From the NCBI GenBank assembly GCA_020631735.1, contig CM036159.1:99769670-99833669 (forward strand): 64,000 nt of DNA, given 5' to 3'. The notes below the pieces were generated by a model. It was not told the origin of the DNA, did no database searches, and was given only the letters and a program-made list of their open reading frames with translations. Origin of the DNA: Saccharum officinarum. Lineage: Eukaryota; Streptophyta; Magnoliopsida; Poales; Poaceae. Position 1 is the first letter of the stretch. Each line of letters starts with the position of its first letter. Made by a program: the position numbers and the translations under genes. Below are positions 21,269-32,937 of the stretch, one piece after another.

Positions 21269-24200
21269 ATGGCGGAGGCGGCGGCGATCCTCTCGCTCTC
21301 CGCGGCCGCCGTGGTGGAAGACGTGCTGCGGCAGCACGGGTGCCGCCTCAGCGACCGCGACCTCGCGTCCCGCAGGGCCGAGGAAGCCGGTGCGGTTCGC
21401 ACGCCCCACCTCGCTTGTGTTCGTTTCGGTTTTTGCCGGGCTCGCCCGTGCGGGGTTTTCTGAATTTTGTCTGCCTCGGGTCAATTGGTGGGTGCAGCGG
21501 CGAGGAGGAACGAGGCGGCGGGGTGGCTGCGCCGCACGGTGGGGGCGGTTGCCGCGCGCGATCTTCCGGAGGAGCCGTCCCAGGAGGAGTTCCGCCTCGG
21601 CCTCCGCAACGGCCAGATCCTCTGCGGCGCGCTTAACCGGGTCCACCCGGGCGCCGTCCCGAAGGCAAGCGCTCCTTATGTTCGTTATTTGTCCCGTTCG
21701 TTCCCGCCGCCGTCGCCACCACTGTGTCGTGACGGTGCCCGTTGTGCCACGCGCGTGCGTGCGTGCAGGTGGTCGTGAACACGGCGGCGGACTCCGTGCT
21801 GCAGGCCGACGGCGCGGCGCTGTCGGCGTTCCAGTACTTCGAGAACGTGCGCAACTTCCTGGTGGCGGCGCAGGAGATCGGCCTGCCGTGCTTCGAGGCC
21901 TCCGATTTGGAGCAGGTTCGTGTCGAAACCAGTGGGTGGGGCACCACCACTTGGCTTTGCTTGCAGCTGCAGCAACTTGTCACCACACCCTTGCTTTCTA
22001 CACACACTCTCTCGTGTAGCCCGTGTGACCTTGATGTGTCTTTTTGCCTTTCTGGGCGCAGGGAGGGAAGAGCGCCAGGGTGGTGAACTGCGTCCTCGCA
22101 CTGAAGTCGTACGGTGATTGGAAGCAATGCGGTGGCACCGGGCCGTGGAAGTACGGGGGGAATCTTAAGTCCTTCGGGAGGAAGAACTCTGAGCCGTTCC
22201 GGAGGAGCCAATCGATCAATGAAGGTGAAGTGCCCTATGAGGAAGCTGGGTTCAATGGCGACGCTCATTTTGATTCCAGCGACATGGTTAGTCCACGCTC
22301 TAACTTCCTAGTTGCATTGATTTCTCTTTCTATTTGCAATCTGGTGGATTTGTTGATCCCTTTATATGTGTTCCAAGCAGTCAACATCGCGCCCCCTTAA
22401 AATGTTGGTCAGTGCAGTTTTGTCCGACAAAAGGCCAGATGAAGTTCCACAGGTATACTAATTTGCTTCACTATTTTTTGTAAGCTACTTACCAGTTCAA
22501 TGGATTTATCTAATCGCTTTTCCTCCTATGGGATTACCAGTTCCATGATGTTCTTACTCTGTTGTTTGTATGCAGCTCTTGGAGTCCATGCTGAGCAAAC
22601 TCGTCGAAGAATTTGAAAATCGTTTAAACAGCCAAAATGAATTGGTATGTTTGGTATCTTTTGTCCATTTCTTATCTGTTGTTTTTTTATTCCTTGTGCA
22701 TACTGACATATGGCAGTATGCTGAGATTGCAGTTGGTAATATAATAATCAAAATTTCAAAACATTGGAGCAGGTCAAAGCGGCTCTAAAAAATGGTATTG
22801 ATAACACCAAATCCTTTTCGAAATCAAAGGTTCTGGTTGAGACTACTCCTAATACTAGTGGGAGAAAGGCAAGTTTCAGATCACTTTTATTTAGTATGCT
22901 CGAATTGTGTTTCTTCTTTTACTCATGAAGTGACTCCTGCTGCTGTCACAAATAAAGTTAGAATAAATACACTGCTATTTTTTGCTTACATCCAAAACAT
23001 TTATTTGATATTTCCTATATAGATGGATACAACAGATATTTACTGTAACCATAAACAAACAAAAAAAGAAGCATCAAGAGAAGTGGCACTGAAGCAACAT
23101 TCAATTCTACAACAACAGTCAAAGAATGTTGAGGTAATTCTCTGTTTTTCACTTTATTCCTTAACATCTCAATAATGGTTACTTAAACATTTATGACTCT
23201 TGTCGTCTCTAGGAACTTAAGAGTGATCTGATAACTACAAGGGCTGGTATGGAGTATATGCAAATGAAGTACTCTGAGGACCTCAACCTTCTTGGTAATA
23301 TATAATGTGCTTCAGAAGTTTTGGTGATTTGTGAACTACTTTAATACAGAAAATAATAATAAAAGTACACATTTGCAAATTTTGTTTCAGGAAGGCACCT
23401 GTTTAGCTTGGCTCATGCTGCTTCTGGTTATCACAAAGTTCTTGAAGAAAATAGAAAGCTATACAACCAGGTGCAGGATCTTAAAGGTGGGTTTGTTACA
23501 TTGAACATTTATGCATGGAGATTCTAACTTGTATAGGCAAAGGGTTGGTGTTTTAAAAAAGAAGAAGAAAATGCAGTCTTATTTTTTTTATGTTTCTTAT
23601 CTATATAGGAAGTATCAGGGTATATTGTAGGGTACGTCCCTTTTTGCCTGGACAAGCAAGTCCGTCCACCGTGGGTTCCATCGACGAGGGCAACATAACC
23701 ATTGTCACCCCTTCCAAGTCTGGAAAGGAAGGCCGGAAAACTTTTAGCTTCAATAAGGTTTTTGGCCCATCAGCGACACAAGGTATTGTACCCTGTCACT
23801 ACTAGCTCTTCCTTTTCAATTATGTATTGGAAGGAGATTCACATAGTTGTACGGTGTGCAGATGAGGTGTTCTTAGATACTCAACCTCTCATTCGCTCGG
23901 TTCTTGATGGATACAATGTCTGTATCTTCGCATATGGCCAAACCGGATCAGGGAAGACATACACGATGGTGAGTAATGCACATCAATATTTGCCTAGTGA
24001 GAATGTCAGAAATTATGAGCACCACTGACTTTCTCTGTTTATATCAATTTTTATTTCTAATAATGGTTTTATGTAGAGTGGGCCCAAGAACATGACTGAG
24101 CAAACCCAAGGTGTCAACTATCGGGCACTTGGTGATCTATTTAAGCTTGCTGAACAAAGAAAAGGAACCTTCATTTATGATATTGCTGTGCAAATGATTG

Positions 24201-26742
24201 AGATTTACAATGAACAAGTTAGGGATCTCCTTGTCAGTGATGGTCTCAACAAAAAATATCCTTGAAGCAATTATGTTTTCTGTCTAATTGTCTCAGCTTC
24301 ATTATGTTATATCATGCTGCTGCAGGAAATTAATTTTCCTTAACGAATACGTACATTAGAGATTCGGAATAACTCTCAAAATGGGCTAAATGTGCCGGAT
24401 GCTAGTCTTGTTCGTGTGGCATCAACAATGGATGTCATGGAATTGATGAATATTGGGCAAAAAAATCGTGCTGTCGGTGCCACTGCACTAAATGACAGGA
24501 GTAGTCGTTCCCACAGGTAACTTTGCAACATTTACGCGTAATCGAATCACGTAAGTTATTTCAATATATGACAGTATAAAGTAACACATTTTTCTTGTAA
24601 TCCTGCAGTTGTTTAACTGTTCATGTTCAGGGAAGGGATCTGACATCAGGGACCATCCTTCGTGGGTGCATGCATTTAGTTGATCTTGCTGGCAGTGAAC
24701 GGGTTGATAAATCAGAGGTCACTGGAGAAAGGTTAAAAGAAGCACAGCATATAAACAAATCATTGTCAGCCTTAGGGGATGTAATTGCTTCGCTTGCCCA
24801 AAAGAATGCACATGTACCTTACAGGAATAGTAAATTAACACAACTTCTCCAAGATTCACTTGGTAAGATAACTCTCTTACAATTTCATTGTACACTAATA
24901 CTGGCGCTGAGTATAGCTGTAACTCCTTTTTAAATTGGTCCACATTGATTATTAACAGGAGGTCAGGCCAAAACCTTGATGTTTGTTCATATAAGCCCAG
25001 AAAGTGATGCTGTAGGAGAAACCATCAGCACCTTGAAGTTTGCCGAGCGTGTGTCAACTGTTGAACTTGGTGTTGCTCGACTAAATAAAGAATCTGGAGA
25101 AGTTAAAGAGCTTAAAGAGCAGGTTTATTTCAGCTGTTATGTTATGCTATCATATTTCTTACTTCCCTTTCTCTATTCAAGATATTTATGTTTTCTGTTC
25201 ATGCTTAGATTGCTCGACTTAAATCAGCATTAGCTGCAAAAGATTTAGGATCAGAGCAAATCATGAGTCGTGACTCTGAGGCATTTAACATAAAGACGCC
25301 TTCGCCTAGTTTTTCAAATAGGCGACAGGGTAGCTGTGATCTACTGTCTAGCCAAACTAACTTCAGACAACCAATGGAGGATGTTGGAAACATAGAGGTA
25401 ACAAAGTTCTCCATTGTGTCTTCCATGTAACCCTTACATTATCTAAAAAAAATGTAACCTCCACAATCCAAATTGTTGGGTAATAAAAGGTACATGGCAT
25501 AGTGAGCTATGATCAAACACTCTTGGTACTCTAGCTTCCAACATGATTATTTCAACATTTTTATATGATCATGAACCATGAGTTGTTTCTTTTTCAGGCT
25601 AGAGCCAATCCTACACTGAGGCAAAAGAAACCAAGCTTTGATCTCCAGGATTTATTAACAGCAAATGATTCTCCTTCATGGCCAGATAGCAATTTGAGGG
25701 TAAATTTTCAGATGGGAGATGAAAGAGAAGCAATTGGTGGGGACTGGATAGATAAGGTTGTAGTGAACAACAATAATTCGGTCGGTGATTGGGAGGGTGA
25801 CAATGCAGCTTTACCTGACTTTTTTTACCAGAGATATCATTCAGGTATGAGGGAGAAGCAGTACCAGAGGAATAATACAAGACAAAAGGATGACCATGAG
25901 TATGAACAGCAAAGGCCTCGGTTTTACTCTACAAATACTGATGATTCCGATGATATTGACATGGCAACAAGTGATTCCTCAGAATCAGATGCTCTATGGC
26001 AGCTCAATGTCCAAAGCATGAGTAACTCAATTAGTGACAGCGGTTCAAAGGTTAAGAAACCACAAATAAAGCTTAGAGATGGTTCAGATGCCAGGTAACT
26101 GTCTTTGACATTAAAAACATCTATGTAGCAGCAAATAAATTTGTGAATTACCTTTTTTTTTTGGCACCAGGGATAACAAAAACAGTGCACTCTGAATTAT
26201 GATTTCCAAATTTTGCATGGGCAGCACATTAGCACAATGTCTTAAAGTTTGGATATTGGAATATACAGTTTGGCTTTTGCTTAATTTGATTTGTGTTATG
26301 AAATAATTTGAATTAAACGCAGTGAAACATTCCACTCATACATGTGGTTCACAGCAATTTCAACTATTAACAATATTATTTGCGAAGGTTAACTAATCAC
26401 ATGTTTACTGTATGGCTGAAACTCTATTAGTATGGAAACATACAGTGCGTTTTATTTGCCTAAAAGTCTTCTGTTCTTATACGACCCCTTATTTTTGAGA
26501 TGTTTTGGAAAAGAGAAACATCAAGTAACAGGCTAAGCTAGACCGTTTGCAAAATATTAATCGCTTCTTTGACTTGAAGACTAATTATTTGTTCTATGTA
26601 CATCAGGACACCAATTCATTCTCAAATACCATCAGCGTCAAGAAAAGTCGCAAACGGTTCGAACAGATCTGTTAGGCAGCCTTTAAGCAGAAGCGATAGC
26701 AGATGGCTTTCATCAAATGGAAGACAAGCTGGTGCAAAGTAG
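21269..26742 (+). CDS. Kinesin-14 with calponin-homology domain (KCH type), 1015 aa, 19 exons
   Basis: Exons: 21269-21389, 21498-21664, 21769-21915, 22062-22286, 22381-22452, 22576-22644, 22773-22868, 23023-23133, 23213-23294, 23391-23486, 23609-23782, 23862-23968, 24077-24255, 24355-24516, 24609-24862, 24959-25122, 25209-25397, 25598-26094, 26607-26742. All joins keep frame (3048 nt). Residues about 35-165 form a CH domain ([50 protein letters not shown]), followed by a coiled-coil-prone linker. The motor (about 396-742) has the kinesin-14 entry [13 protein letters not shown]-loop GQTGSGKT (479-486), switch [10 protein letters not shown] (about 595-603) and switch II DLAGSE (628-633). The tail is Ser/Asp/Arg-rich. 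Central motor with preceding neck implies minus-end-directed microtubule movement, and KCH proteins also bind actin through the CH domain. Introns 2 and 7 have GC donors, and intron 13 is U12-type AT-AC. The KCH subfamily is firm, the exact orthologue is not assigned. Confidence 0.95.
24256..24354 (+). other. U12-type AT-AC intron (kinesin intron 13)
   Basis: 99-nt intron beginning ATATCCTT and ending AC. It has a perfect minor-spliceosome branch motif TTCCTTAAC at 24336-24344, whose branch A lies 11 nt before the AC end, and no polypyrimidine tract. Using these ends joins ...NKK to [10 protein letters not shown], the conserved motor sequence, in frame. No GT donor nearby does so, and reading through hits a stop at 24263-24265. 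Confidence 0.93.
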
Positions 26743-26837
26743 GGACTTACAATGATCGCGTGCAGTTTTTGCCTTTTTTTTCTCGGTGTTTGTCACGAGA
26801 GATTGTGAGGTTGCTCTCGAGTACAGCAATGAGTGAC

Positions 26838-26843
26838 AATAAA
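26838..26843 (+). terminator. Candidate poly(A) signal of the kinesin gene
   Basis: AATAAA 96 nt after the kinesin stop codon, followed by T-rich sequence. Confidence 0.45.
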
Positions 26844-29682
26844 CCCAATTGATTGTGTCAGTGTGGTGAGTTGTGATCTCAACTACTGGTGTGTGAGGCC
26901 ATTAACCTTTTTTTATTGGCCTATCAGGCTATGTTGAGTTTTTGCTAATTCTTTGTATCTTGTTCATAATATAAATATATAATGAAAAGAAAGGAAATGA
27001 TTGATCAAAAGCTGGTGCCTAATAATTTCTATACTCGGATGCTTTAATTTTATCTTTTGATCAGGGCTCTTTTGTAATGTGCCTCAATTCTTGCTACATC
27101 CTATGGAGTGGCTTTTTTCTTTTGCTGCAATTCTTTTCAATCAACATGCGATTCCCACGGTCCACCCTACCATGAACGAATGAAGTTATGATTACATCAT
27201 TTGGTGACATAGGTTTGTTTTCAGCTACTGACAACAGCCAACAACCTGATTTGCATTCAATTTTTGCGTTACTGACCGTAATGCAGAGTGACCTGAAATA
27301 TGGCATTGCCGTAGACTTCTGGTGCCTGCTAATTTTCTGTTCACCTGCTGGGGGATACTCACCTCTGGACTCTGGCGGTTGTTTTCGAGCTTCACTGTAA
27401 ACTTGGACGTCGTCTCATGCATTTATGAGTGGAAATTGGTCAGGAACTATATGTGCTTCTGAGCTTGCATAATTTCGGACAGTGTCACAGTGATGAATAC
27501 GTAACTCGGTAACTGGGCTTGCATATAACGTCTGCTTGAAAAACTGAAGCTAAACACGCGCACACCGGACGTTCTTGAAAAAAATCAGAGAGAGAAGCCA
27601 GACCGTTGAGACGAATACTCTCAAATCTAGTCGGGCCAACTAACCATGAGCAGATGAACTGTTGGCCCATGAAGAAGTAGTATTACTAACCAATAACCAT
27701 TGCCTAGTCGTTAACATGATGGGCCAGATTGTCCTAGCTACTCGTGGATGGTACTCGGTTTTTTTATTAAAAATATTTTTTCTTTTTGCCAAAATAGTTG
27801 TCTGAATCAAAATTTAGCGAAAATATACCTCTCTCGCCAAATGAAACAAAAAAAAATCTAAATGTCACTATTTCATTTTCGATTATTAAAATCGCTACTT
27901 TAAATGACGAAATGCATGGTCCAATCTTTGACTTCTTGTTCCCTCCATGTGGTGATTTTAGATTTCTCTACATATGTTCTGGCCAGTTATTATACGCTCA
28001 ATGGCAAGACAGTTTTAAAATAGAGTAAAGTCCACAAGTAGTCACAAGTTGCCTTTAAACTTATTCGTTACATCATCCCAAACCCTAAACTCGCATATCG
28101 TTTATTTATGTCCTCAAACTTGTTTGGATATGTCATCGTGATCTCTAAAATCGCAAATTATCCGTCTAAATCCTCAAACATGCTCTCTTGTATCATCACA
28201 ACCCCTAAACTTGCAAGTCATACGAATGTCCAGTCTCACCACAGCCTTCACAAGTCATGTAAGCATCCATGGCTTGTACGGCTTGAGCGCTCATCTTCTC
28301 ACAATCTTCTATTCTCTTAATGAGAAGGTCCATCTTGGCTACAAACATGTCAGCTTCTTTAACAATATGCATACCTTACTTACGGGGTTGGAGTCGCTCA
28401 TCACTCCACCATTGGTTGAGACCATCCTCTCTATCAACGCCTTGGCTTCATTCTCATTTAATGAGAAGAATGCTCTTCTAGGGTTAGCCCATGATAGAAG
28501 TTCTAGATCAAGAGTCAGTCTTCCATCCCATGGTGTGGACATGCCAAGATGTATTCTTGTAGGTGTTCCCATGCCTCGGGAATCGACTCATCTACAAGTT
28601 GTTGAAAACTAGAGATTTTATTGCAAAGAGAATTAATTTTACCCATTGGGAAAAACTTGACAAAGAATGTGTTAGAACACTTTTTTCAAGTGTTAACAGC
28701 TTCATGGTTTGAGTAAAATCATTGCTTCGCTTTTCCTAGCAAAGAGAACGGGAACAATCGGTGACAAATGACCTCTTGGGTAACTCCTTTGATGGTGAAG
28801 GTTCACTATTTTTTTAAAACAAACAAAATCTAAATAGTTCTAAACATGGTACTCTTAAATATATAATATTTTTAGAAGAAATAGTGCAAGTTTTATATTT
28901 TTTTAATTTAAAATAAATTAACTGAGTTTTGGTTTTTTAAAAAGAAAAGAAAACTAAATTTGTCTAGCTTCAACAGTTAAAGACTTGAAGGGCGAATGTT
29001 ATCCTGTTTTGTAATTTAAGATGGAAAAATCGAACTACCATGCAAGTTGGAGGTTGAATAATGTAATACCTTTTTAAAATATTTTTCTTTCGTACGCAAA
29101 AATGGTTTTACATTGCTAGATTTTGTGAATAGTTTGCCTATACTTTTGCGATTCTTTTTTATTGCATTGCATGTAGACATGCTGACTTGCTGCCTTGCTG
29201 GAATGGCACATGAGTCTCTAGTCACCTGACACCAAGACATGTATAGATACCGACACGGTGACCCCGAGACGACAGCAACAAAATCCAGTGCAGACACGGT
29301 TTTCTTAATCCCGAAAGCTGTAAACTATTCTCGCAAAAAAAAGAAAGCTGTAAACCACCATTGACCACCAGTTGTGAAGCAGCACACGCAGCCCTGCGGC
29401 GGTGCTGCCTACTGGCTGGGGCTGACCAGTGACCACTGACCACACTGGCCGTAGATTTTGCACGAATCACCCTGTTTTACGCTAAAATCTCGATAAGGTC
29501 CTGCTCCTTCTCACTCTCTGATCAGCTGATTAAAATCCTCGTCCCCTTTCGCCGTCTCTCTGTTCACGGCCCTCGCCAAATTCCCCAAATCCAAGCGCGT
29601 CGCCGATGGCATTGCGTCGCCACTGCCTCCAAATCCGAGTGCCACTCGCGTGATCCCAGATCCCGCTTGTCGTATTCCCCGC
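26844..29682. other. Intergenic between kinesin and PP2C
   Basis: AT-rich. A 133-codon frame at 28211-28612 has no recognisable motif and overlaps an antisense frame of similar length. No gene supported apart from the repeat at 28024-28230. Confidence 0.45.
28024..28230. repeat. Three imperfect repeats of about 72 bp
   Basis: Modules of the pattern ATCATCNCAANCCCTAAACT, then TCGCANNTCGT and TCCTCAAACTTG, recur at about 28070, 28130 and 28190 with many substitutions. The wording resembles arms of foldback elements such as 62225-62713, but no inverted partner is seen here. Confidence 0.45.
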
Positions 29683-29717
29683 CGTGACCTCTGACCTGAG
29701 CATTTTACGCGCCGAAA

Positions 29718-29762
29718 ATGGCGCCGTTTCGGCCGGTTCTTGGAAGGGCGCTTCTTCTGTAG
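29718..29762 (+). CDS. Upstream ORF in the PP2C leader, 14 codons
   Basis: ATG in an AAAATGG context reads MAPFRPVLGRALLL and stops 20 nt before the PP2C start, in another frame. If the leader includes it, the favourable context could reduce initiation at the main ATG. Confidence 0.35.
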   Translation: MAPFRPVLGRALLL

Positions 29763-29782
29763 AACCGCGGCGAGAGGCTGCG

Positions 29783-32700
29783 ATGGCGCTCGCCGCCAGC
29801 GAGGGGAATCTTTCCCCGGCGCTTCCCCTGGCCACTCTGATCGGCCGCGAGCTCCGCGGCGACGGCACCGAGCACCCGCACGTGCGCTACGGCCACTCTG
29901 GCTTCGCCAAGCGCGGCGAGGACTACTTCCTCGTCAAGCCCGACTGCCTCCGCGTCCCCGGAGACCCTTGCTCCTCTTTCTCTGTATTCGCTGTACGGCC
30001 CGCTTTTTTTCCCCTAAGTTTTTTTTTGGGTCTCGTTTGGGTTCGGTGAGGAATTCCGTTCGGTGATGTGATGCCTGCTTTCTTTTGGTTTGACGGATCT
30101 AAGGTTCGCAGGTATTCGACGGCCACAATGGCGTGTCGGCGGCGGTGTTCAGCAAGGAGAAATTGCTGGAGCACGTGATGAGCGCCGTCCCGCAGGGCAT
30201 CAGCCGCGAGGACTGGCTACAGGCGCTGCCGCGCGCGCTCGTCGCAGGATTCGTCAAGACAGACATTGACTTCCAGCGCAAGGGTGAGATGACACCAACA
30301 CACCGACACCGAGTGATCCTTGGCATCCTTGCAATGCCGTTGGGAATCTGGGCAATCCTGGCTGAAAAGATGCTAACTCTGGGAACTGGTGCAGGTGAGA
30401 CGTCAGGAACAACGGCGACACTTGTTGTCGTTGATGGGTTCACGGTCACTGTGGCGTCGGTAGGAGACTCTAGGTGCATTCTGGATACACATGGAGGCGA
30501 GGTCTCATTGCTGACTGTGGATCACCGGCTAGAGGAGAATGCAGAGGAGCGCGAGCGCGTCACGGCAAGTGGAGGGGAGGTCAGCCGGCTTAACCTCTGT
30601 GGTGGACAGGAGGTAATGCTCACTGCTCAGTCATTTTGATGAAGAAGAATTCTAGGATACAATATCTGCCTATGCTTTGGAAGCATTTCTGGATGTGATT
30701 TTATTATTATTATTATTATTCCCCTTTTGCCTACCCCAACTTGCTTGGGACAAAAGGCTATGTTGTTGTTGTTGTTGTATTATTATTCCCCTTTTCTTTT
30801 AGGTTGGTCCTCTCCGATGCTGGCCGGGTGGATTGTGCCTTTCACGGTCCATTGGGGATACTGATGTCGGCGAGTTCATCGTACCGATTCCACATGTCAA
30901 ACAAGTGAAGGTGAAATCATGTATTTTGATCAAAAGAAAAGAATTTAGCTCTTCTTAGCATATCCTTTGTTAACATGTGGTTTGCTTTTGGTAATTGTAG
31001 CTACCAAATACTGGTGGAAGACTAATAATTGCATCAGATGGAATATGGGACGCTCTGTCCTCAGAGATTGCTGCTCAGGCATGCCGGGGATTGCCTGCAG
31101 AACTGGCTGCAAAACTTGTTGTTAAGGTGATTATAAATGCGGCTGGGCTATTGCATCATCCTGTACTTTGCATGATATGCTTGATTATCTCAATCGTCTA
31201 ATTAGTATCCATCTTGCTTGTCCAGCAAGCTCTGAAGACAAGTGGGTTGAAAGATGACACAACATGTGTGGTTGTCGACATCATCCCATCTGATCATTGT
31301 TCAACACCACCAGCATTATCTCCAAAGAAAAATCAGAACAAGTTGAGGTCTCTTATTTTTGGTAGAAGGTCTCATAGTTCTGTTGGAAAGCTCAGCAAAT
31401 CTGCTTCTTTGGGCTCTGTGGAAGAAATATTTGAGGAGGGGTCTGCAATGTTGGAAGAAAGGCATGTTCTTATTCTCTTGCAGCTCATGTATTTCTCAGA
31501 TCCCTTTGTAGTTGTATGCACATTCTTGGTCATGAAGCTTTTTAGCGTGTGCAAATTCTTCTTTGTTCACTGATACATTTTCGATACTTTGTTTGCCGTG
31601 CATAGTAACAATGCAGAAATGCTTCACAAATTATATGTTGCATGTTTTGGTCTCACTTTTTTTTAAAAACGAAACGTTTTTGTCTCACTCATGCCTTGTG
31701 TTTGGTGCTTTTGAGATAAAAAGAATTGGTAGTGGAGGGATGGCTCACATCCTGGATTTACGAATCAGTGCAGTAGAAACTACTAAGTACTAACCTAGTT
31801 TGTCCATTCTCTCTTGGTTAGGTATAGCTGGATGTTCCAGTTTTGGTATTTTGGGAATGCTATTCTATGCTCTCACTTCTCACACTGGCACAACCTGTTC
31901 TTTCATGGCATTGCCATGTTCATGCTCCTTTGTTCTATTTCTAGACCTTGGTAGGAATCAACTTTCGAAACTTTGTTGGTGACATGTTGCATTGCTTGAA
32001 TATATAGGCTGCCTTTCTTGTTTAGATTAAAAATGTAGAGCAGGAAAAAAAAGAGAGTGAAATGATGTACTCATAGATTATTAATCACATTCTGGATGCG
32101 GTTGACGAGGATTTTACTTATAAATTCACATTTGGATAAAGCATGTGTGCCATTTGCTGCTTCCAGTTCCAAAACGAACTTCTGCCATGTAGAAAGAATA
32201 TTAGTTTTGCTAGTATACACTTAGCTTCTTGTAACATGTGGTCTTGGAGATCAGGTTATATGCTGCAAGAGTCTGTTTGCTTAAATTCACTAGAATGTTT
32301 GATTGGATGGCATCATTCTTACTAAATTTGTCGTCTTATCTTATCAGTAGAAGGTTGAGGTTCCCGGGAGCAGTTTGCGCTAGAATAGAAGAACTTTTTT
32401 TACTACTAGGAGCATTTCATTTAGGTTAATAAACTAATATATATAACCATCACAAGACTGTCTTATGATTCACTTCACCTGTTTGGCTGTTGGAGATCTA
32501 TTACCAGTCAGTTGGTGTTCTTTTTTTTTTAATCGGAAGGACACCCTGCTGTTACTTCTCTGTCTGCCCATTTGGGACTGTTCAGATATGCCTTAACTTG
32601 TAATGTACGCCTTTCGCAGGTTGGGTAGAAATTTCCCATCAAAAGCAAATCTGCCCCCATTTCGCTGCGCAATCTGCCAAGTGGACCAAGAACCGTTCGA

Positions 32701-32842
32701 AGGTTTAATGACGGACAATGTAGGGGGCTGCTGCTCAACCCCATCAACACCATGGGGTGGTCCTTATCTTTGCTCAGACTGTAGGAAAAAGAAGGATGCG
32801 ATGGAAGGTAAAAGATCGAATCGCTCGACAACGTGCAGGTGA
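29783..32842 (+). CDS. Protein phosphatase 2C (PPM family) with C-terminal CxxC/CxxC module, 430 aa, 7 exons
   Basis: Exons: 29783-29992, 30112-30283, 30395-30612, 30803-30910, 31001-31126, 31226-31461, 32620-32842, in frame (1293 nt). Mn/Mg-dependent Ser/Thr phosphatase. Conserved PP2C motifs appear in order: GHSGFAKRGEDY (about 38-49), VFDGHNG (71-77; the usual second Gly is Asn), SGTTAT (131-136), ASVGDSRC (148-155), DHRLEENAEERERV, LCLSRSIGD (211-219), IIASDGIWDALS (245-256), and KDDTTCVVVDI (287-297). After the catalytic domain come a Ser/basic linker and a last exon with C373-x2-C376 and C408-x2-C411, a possible zinc-binding pair, ending in a Lys/Arg-rich tail. No signal or membrane segment, so cytosolic or nuclear action is likely. 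Intron 6 is 1158 nt with a GC donor, and intron 3 carries a 49-bp LINE fragment. The upstream in-frame codons from 29684 begin with GTG, so 29783 is the first in-frame ATG. Confidence 0.93.
30711..30795 (+). mobile_element. 49-bp LINE 3'-end insertion with 18-bp target duplication (PP2C intron 3)
   Basis: TATTATTATTCCCCTTTT occurs at 30711-30728 and again at 30778-30795. Between them lie GCCTACCCCAACTTGCTTGG, then GACAAAAGGCTA and a (TGT)n/TTG tail, the same 3' end as the LINE at 3430-3650. It lies just upstream of the exon-4 acceptor (AG at 30801-30802), so the duplicated CCCCTTTT now forms part of its polypyrimidine tract. Confidence 0.85.
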
Positions 32843-32931
32843 ACGTACTGATAGGAATCACTGGGTCCTGTCCATGAAAACTTGCAAAGTAGTCTCCAAT
32901 TTCGGTTTTCTGCTCCTTGTAAAAAGAGAAG

Positions 32932-32937
32932 AATAAA
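32932..32937 (+). terminator. Candidate poly(A) signal of PP2C
   Basis: AATAAA 90 nt after the PP2C stop codon, followed by T/G-rich sequence. Confidence 0.45.

Noticed and set aside
24243..24265. Kinesin reading frame ending at a premature stop (pseudogene)
   Set aside because: The stop lies inside a U12-type AT-AC intron. Removing it restores the conserved motor frame exactly.
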